Assembly: GCA_023424965.1 (NCBI GenBank)
Contig: JAFADI010000072.1
Span: 1 to 24,424, forward strand
Source of the DNA: Bacillota bacterium
GTDB lineage: Bacteria > Bacillota > Clostridia > Acetivibrionales > JAFADI01
Reading direction: 5' to 3'
DNA: 24,424 nt
Of this stretch, positions 21,526-24,424 are shown piece by piece. The position numbers were made by a program, and so were the translations under genes. Each line of letters starts with the position of its first letter. Position 1 is the first letter of the stretch. A model generated the notes under the pieces. That model had not been told where the DNA came from. It saw only the letters and a program-made list of their open reading frames with translations, and searched no databases.

Positions 21526-23718
21526 TTACTCCCCAGGTCCGTCCCACAGGGGGATTTCTACAACCGTTTTGAACAGATCGCCGTCAATTTCGATTTTGAA
21601 GGATCCTCCCTGCAGACCCACGAGGCTTTGCGCGATGGAGAGACCAAGGCCCGAGCCTTCGGTGGTTCTGGATTCATCTCCCCTTACAAAGCGTTCTGTC
21701 AGCTGTTCCGGAGAAATATTGAGAGGAAAGGCCGATATGTTTTTTATGGTCAATATGCCATAGACACTGTTTTTCTCTATACTGACATACACTCTTGAAT
21801 TAGGCATGGAATACTTCAAAACATTGGACAGCAGATTTTCAAGGATACGCCACATGTGTTTTCCATCGGCAAGCACAAATATTTTTTTCTCCGAAGTATG
21901 AATACGGACATCCAGCTTTGCTTTTTGGATTTTCTCAGCATACTCACCGGAGGCTTGCATCACCAGCTCGTGCAGGTCAACCTTTTCGGCATTGACGGCG
22001 AGATTTCCGCTGGAGGCTTTGCTGGCTTCCACCAAATCTTCGATGAGCTGTTTAAGCCTTGAGGACTTTTCATCCAGGACATTCACATATGCGCCGGCTG
22101 TTTCATTGTTCAGTTCCTCTTTCTTCAGCAAATCCACATAACTTATAATTGAGGTGAGGGGTGTTTTGAGGTCATGGGATACATTGGCGATGAGGTCGGT
22201 TTTCATCCGTTCTCCCCTGACGGCTTCCGCTACGGCTTTCTTCAGCCCGCTGCTTATGCTGTGGATGTCCTCTGCGAAGCTTGAAAAGGCAAGGGATAAT
22301 TTGGAGACATCCAGTGTATAATCAAGATTTCCCGAGGATATTTCCTTTGCGGTCCTCATAAGCTGCGTAAGGGATGAAAGGGCCTTCGCCGCAAAGTAGA
22401 GGGCGGCGGCATTGCAAATCAGCAGCAGCAAAACAAAAATGAAAGCGATCACCCCATCATTATGCCCTATGGCCAGCAACAGGATGGCCAGCAATATGCC
22501 GTTTACCATTCCGTAGGCCAGAAGCACGGCCAGGGTCCATGCTTTAAACAGCTTCCCGCTGAAGCATAAGGCTATGAAAGGCTTTGATGCACTGAAAATT
22601 TTAAAGCACAGGGTATTTTTTAAAAGCTGCCGCCTTTTAATCTGCCGAGCCATGGACAACACATAGGACAGGCCGATCAATATATCGATGCTGAAAATAA
22701 TGCCGATGAGCGATAATACAACTGCAGCAGGGGTACCGCGGGTGCCGCTGTCCCACAGACCAATGCTGCCGGCCAATGACAGCCCCGCGGCGGTGAGCAC
22801 CAGCAGGGTGTGGACATCGGTATAGATGCGGTCCGCAGAAGTCAATGCGATTTCTGCGGTTTTTCCTGTGCGCCCTGCGGCATATAGGAGATATAGGAGG
22901 GAGAGAATTAGAAACACTGCGGAGATGACCAGCAGAGTGATTACAAAGCTTGAATTTTCTTTAACCTTTGAATAAGAGGTAAAACCCTCATAAAAGATGT
23001 CTCCCGGCTTTAACGGCTCCACGACGGCTGCGTAAACCTCATAAGGGGTGCCCGTCAGCATTTCCCGGATGCTGTTTGCGTACATAGGGTATTTGGAATC
23101 CGCATCCCACTGGTTAAAATACACCAGGGTACGCTGCTTTTTCAAAAGCCCCAGAGCGTCATCCGTCTTTATATTGGTAATGGTCTCCCCGGTTTGCGTA
23201 TCCTTGATATAGTATGAAAAGTTTACCGTAGAGGCAAGCCTTTTTCCGATGAGGTAAAACCGCTGTAGTTTATCGGAAGTATCGTCTTTTTCTACGATTA
23301 CAACGGTATCGGTGGATTCCATTGCCTCCTCTACCGTCGGTACACTCACGGATGTCTCGTGGGATGAATTTAAAGTAATCTTTGGACGGGTGACGGCCAA
23401 AGGCGCTTTTCCTCGCACTTCGATTTTTCTTTCCTGCAAAACTCCTGGCTCCGGCAAAAGAGAAATATCCTTCGAAGACTTCTTGATATTTTCTTCACTT
23501 TTCAACTGGACGTTATATTCTACGACGTTATGCAGCAGCCGGCTATATTCCGACACAAAATCAGGGCTCTCGAAATAATTGCTGCTGGTTACGACCGACT
23601 GGTTATAGAGTAAAAATGCAGTGCTTCCGAACATGCCTATGGAGCAAAGCCACACAAGAATAACTGCTGCGGCCTTGACTCCTTTTGAATATCTATAGTT
23701 TTTCAATTTTGTATCCAA
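21526..23718 (-). CDS. Sensor histidine kinase with large extracytoplasmic region and multiple membrane helices
   Basis: A 730-residue kinase that should phosphorylate the OmpR-type regulator encoded just upstream. TM1 lies at about 15-38, followed by an exterior region of about 215 residues with no family I recognise. Then come about five more hydrophobic segments (roughly 258-283, 300-322, 331-355, 391-417, 422-446), a HAMP-like linker, HisKA with the phospho-accepting His515 (NVSHDLKTPLTSIISYVDLL), and the ATPase domain with an N box (ENLLSNVLKYS, Asn628/632) and GSGLGLSIAQSLV. The start is uncertain: the frame opens with TTG 23718, inside the regulator gene with GGGG only 2-3 nt upstream; TTG 23706 is an alternative. 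The 26-nt overlap implies translational coupling. The signal is unknown; wall stress or antibiotics are guesses from similar architectures. Confidence 0.9.
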   Translation of the reverse strand: MDTKLKNYRYSKGVKAAAVILVWLCSIGMFGSTAFLLYNQSVVTSSNYFESPDFVSEYSRLLHNVVEYNVQLKSEENIKKSSKDISLLPEPGVLQERKIEVRGKAPLAVTRPKITLNSSHETSVSVPTVEEAMESTDTVVIVEKDDTSDKLQRFYLIGKRLASTVNFSYYIKDTQTGETITNIKTDDALGLLKKQRTLVYFNQWDADSKYPMYANSIREMLTGTPYEVYAAVVEPLKPGDIFYEGFTSYSKVKENSSFVITLLVISAVFLILSLLYLLYAAGRTGKTAEIALTSADRIYTDVHTLLVLTAAGLSLAGSIGLWDSGTRGTPAAVVLSLIGIIFSIDILIGLSYVLSMARQIKRRQLLKNTLCFKIFSASKPFIALCFSGKLFKAWTLAVLLAYGMVNGILLAILLLAIGHNDGVIAFIFVLLLLICNAAALYFAAKALSSLTQLMRTAKEISSGNLDYTLDVSKLSLAFSSFAEDIHSISSGLKKAVAEAVRGERMKTDLIANVSHDLKTPLTSIISYVDLLKKEELNNETAGAYVNVLDEKSSRLKQLIEDLVEASKASSGNLAVNAEKVDLHELVMQASGEYAEKIQKAKLDVRIHTSEKKIFVLADGKHMWRILENLLSNVLKYSMPNSRVYVSIEKNSVYGILTIKNISAFPLNISPEQLTERFVRGDESRTTEGSGLGLSIAQSLVGLQGGSFKIEIDGDLFKTVVEIPLWDGPGE

Positions 23719-24391
23719 TTCCCCACACCACCTTTAAATATTTTGGCTCTCTGGAATTAATCTCTATTTTTTCCCGTATACGCCTTATATGTACTGAAAC
23801 GGTATTTTCAGAGGTATATAAAGGCTCCTTCCACACATTTTCGTAAATCTGCTCGATGGAGAATACTCGCCCCATATTTTCCATCAGGAACAGGAGGATC
23901 CCGTATTCGGTAGCAGTAAGTTTAACGACTTCCCCGTCCACCCGTACCTCTTTGGCGTCGGTGTCCAGCTCCAGGGCACCCGTTTTTAAAACTCCCGACC
24001 GGTTTGCTATGCTACCCAGAGCGGTATAACGCCTCATTTGCGACCTGACTCTCGCCATAAGCTCCAGAGGATTGAAGGGCTTGGTCACGTAATCGTCGGC
24101 GCCGAAGTTCAGCCCGGCGATCTTGTCCGTGTCCTCCGACTTGGCAGACAATATGATGATTGGAATGTTCCGCTCTTCCCGGATTTTTATTGTTGCCGAT
24201 AAACCGTTCAATTCCGGCATCATGACATCCAACAGAATCAGATGGATATTCTGCTGTTCCGAAAGGGCTTCCAGTGCCTGAATTCCGTTATAGGCTTTCA
24301 CCACACCGTAGTTTTCCTGCTTCAGGTATATTTCCAGGGCATCGACGATAGCCTTGTCGTCGTCACATACCAATACGTTCAATTTATCCAT
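23693..24391 (-). CDS. OmpR/PhoB-family response regulator
   Basis: A 232-residue DNA-binding regulator. The receiver domain (about 4-117) has the acidic pair Asp10/Asp11, the phospho-acceptor Asp55 (LILLDVMMPE), Ser82 in place of the common Thr, and Lys104 (DDYVTKPFNP). The C-terminal winged helix (about 135-230) shows LTATEYGILLFLMEN, GRVFSIEQIYENVW and SENTVSVHIRRIREKIE. It should bind promoter repeats when phosphorylated by the downstream kinase; targets are not visible here. The ATG has CTGGAGG 8 nt upstream. Its promoter lies beyond the window edge. The motif set is complete, so family and pairing are secure. Confidence 0.95.
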   Translation of the reverse strand: MDKLNVLVCDDDKAIVDALEIYLKQENYGVVKAYNGIQALEALSEQQNIHLILLDVMMPELNGLSATIKIREERNIPIIILSAKSEDTDKIAGLNFGADDYVTKPFNPLELMARVRSQMRRYTALGSIANRSGVLKTGALELDTDAKEVRVDGEVVKLTATEYGILLFLMENMGRVFSIEQIYENVWKEPLYTSENTVSVHIRRIREKIEINSREPKYLKVVWGIGYKIEKL

Positions 24392-24424
24392 ACGGGCTAT
24401 CCTCCAGAAAAATTTTATTTGAGC

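Overview
This window looks like the chromosome of an anaerobic, spore-forming, Gram-positive member of the Clostridia. The evidence is a four-subunit ferredoxin-dependent 2-oxoacid (pyruvate-type) oxidoreductase, a BofA-family sporulation protein beside a DUF2508/YaaL protein, an S-layer-homology protein, a VanW-family wall protein, strong AGGAGG-type ribosome binding sites and many T-tailed hairpin terminators. A GH94 disaccharide phosphorylase suggests an oligosaccharide or cellulose degrader. I cannot name the species. I see no insertion sequence, phage gene, tRNA, rRNA or CRISPR array.

Layout. 1-3.7 kb (+): the 3' end of a GH94 phosphorylase and its terminator, a GH3 lipoprotein (NagZ type) and a phosphohexomutase. 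3.8-5.3 kb (+): a chemoreceptor-like protein whose Cache-like sensor module sits at the C terminus, after the signalling domain. 5.4-11.5 kb (-): glutamate synthase, gltB then gltD, with a stem-loop and U-run between them. 11.5-12.3 kb: a long gltB leader with a near-consensus sigma-A promoter, two terminator-like hairpins and a perfect hexaloop hairpin resembling ANTAR targets. 12.3-13.5 kb (-): a small three-SLH exported protein and an unknown membrane protein. 13.6-14.2 kb (+): a general-stress-type protein. 14.2-15.9 kb (-): a VanW protein. 16.1-18.0 kb (+): Nudix hydrolase, YfcE-type phosphodiesterase, DUF2508 protein, BofA. 18.3-21.5 kb (+): the por operon (gamma-delta-alpha-beta) behind a strong promoter and a leader of about 235 nt. 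21.5-24.4 kb (-): an OmpR-type two-component pair.

How the genes connect. GH94 enzymes release a sugar 1-phosphate and the phosphohexomutase could turn glucose 1-phosphate into glucose 6-phosphate; the POR complex would later oxidise pyruvate to acetyl-CoA and reduce ferredoxin. GltBD is the main ammonium-assimilation outlet to glutamate, and its leader is the most regulation-rich stretch here. GH3, VanW, SLH and possibly the sensor kinase belong to the cell envelope. Convergent gene pairs share bidirectional terminators at about 5.36, 14.17 and 21.47 kb.

No clearly new multi-gene defence or mobile system is visible. The best leads are the gltB leader, the chemoreceptor with a cytosolic C-terminal Cache-like module, the short BofA and the gltB-gltD stem-loop.
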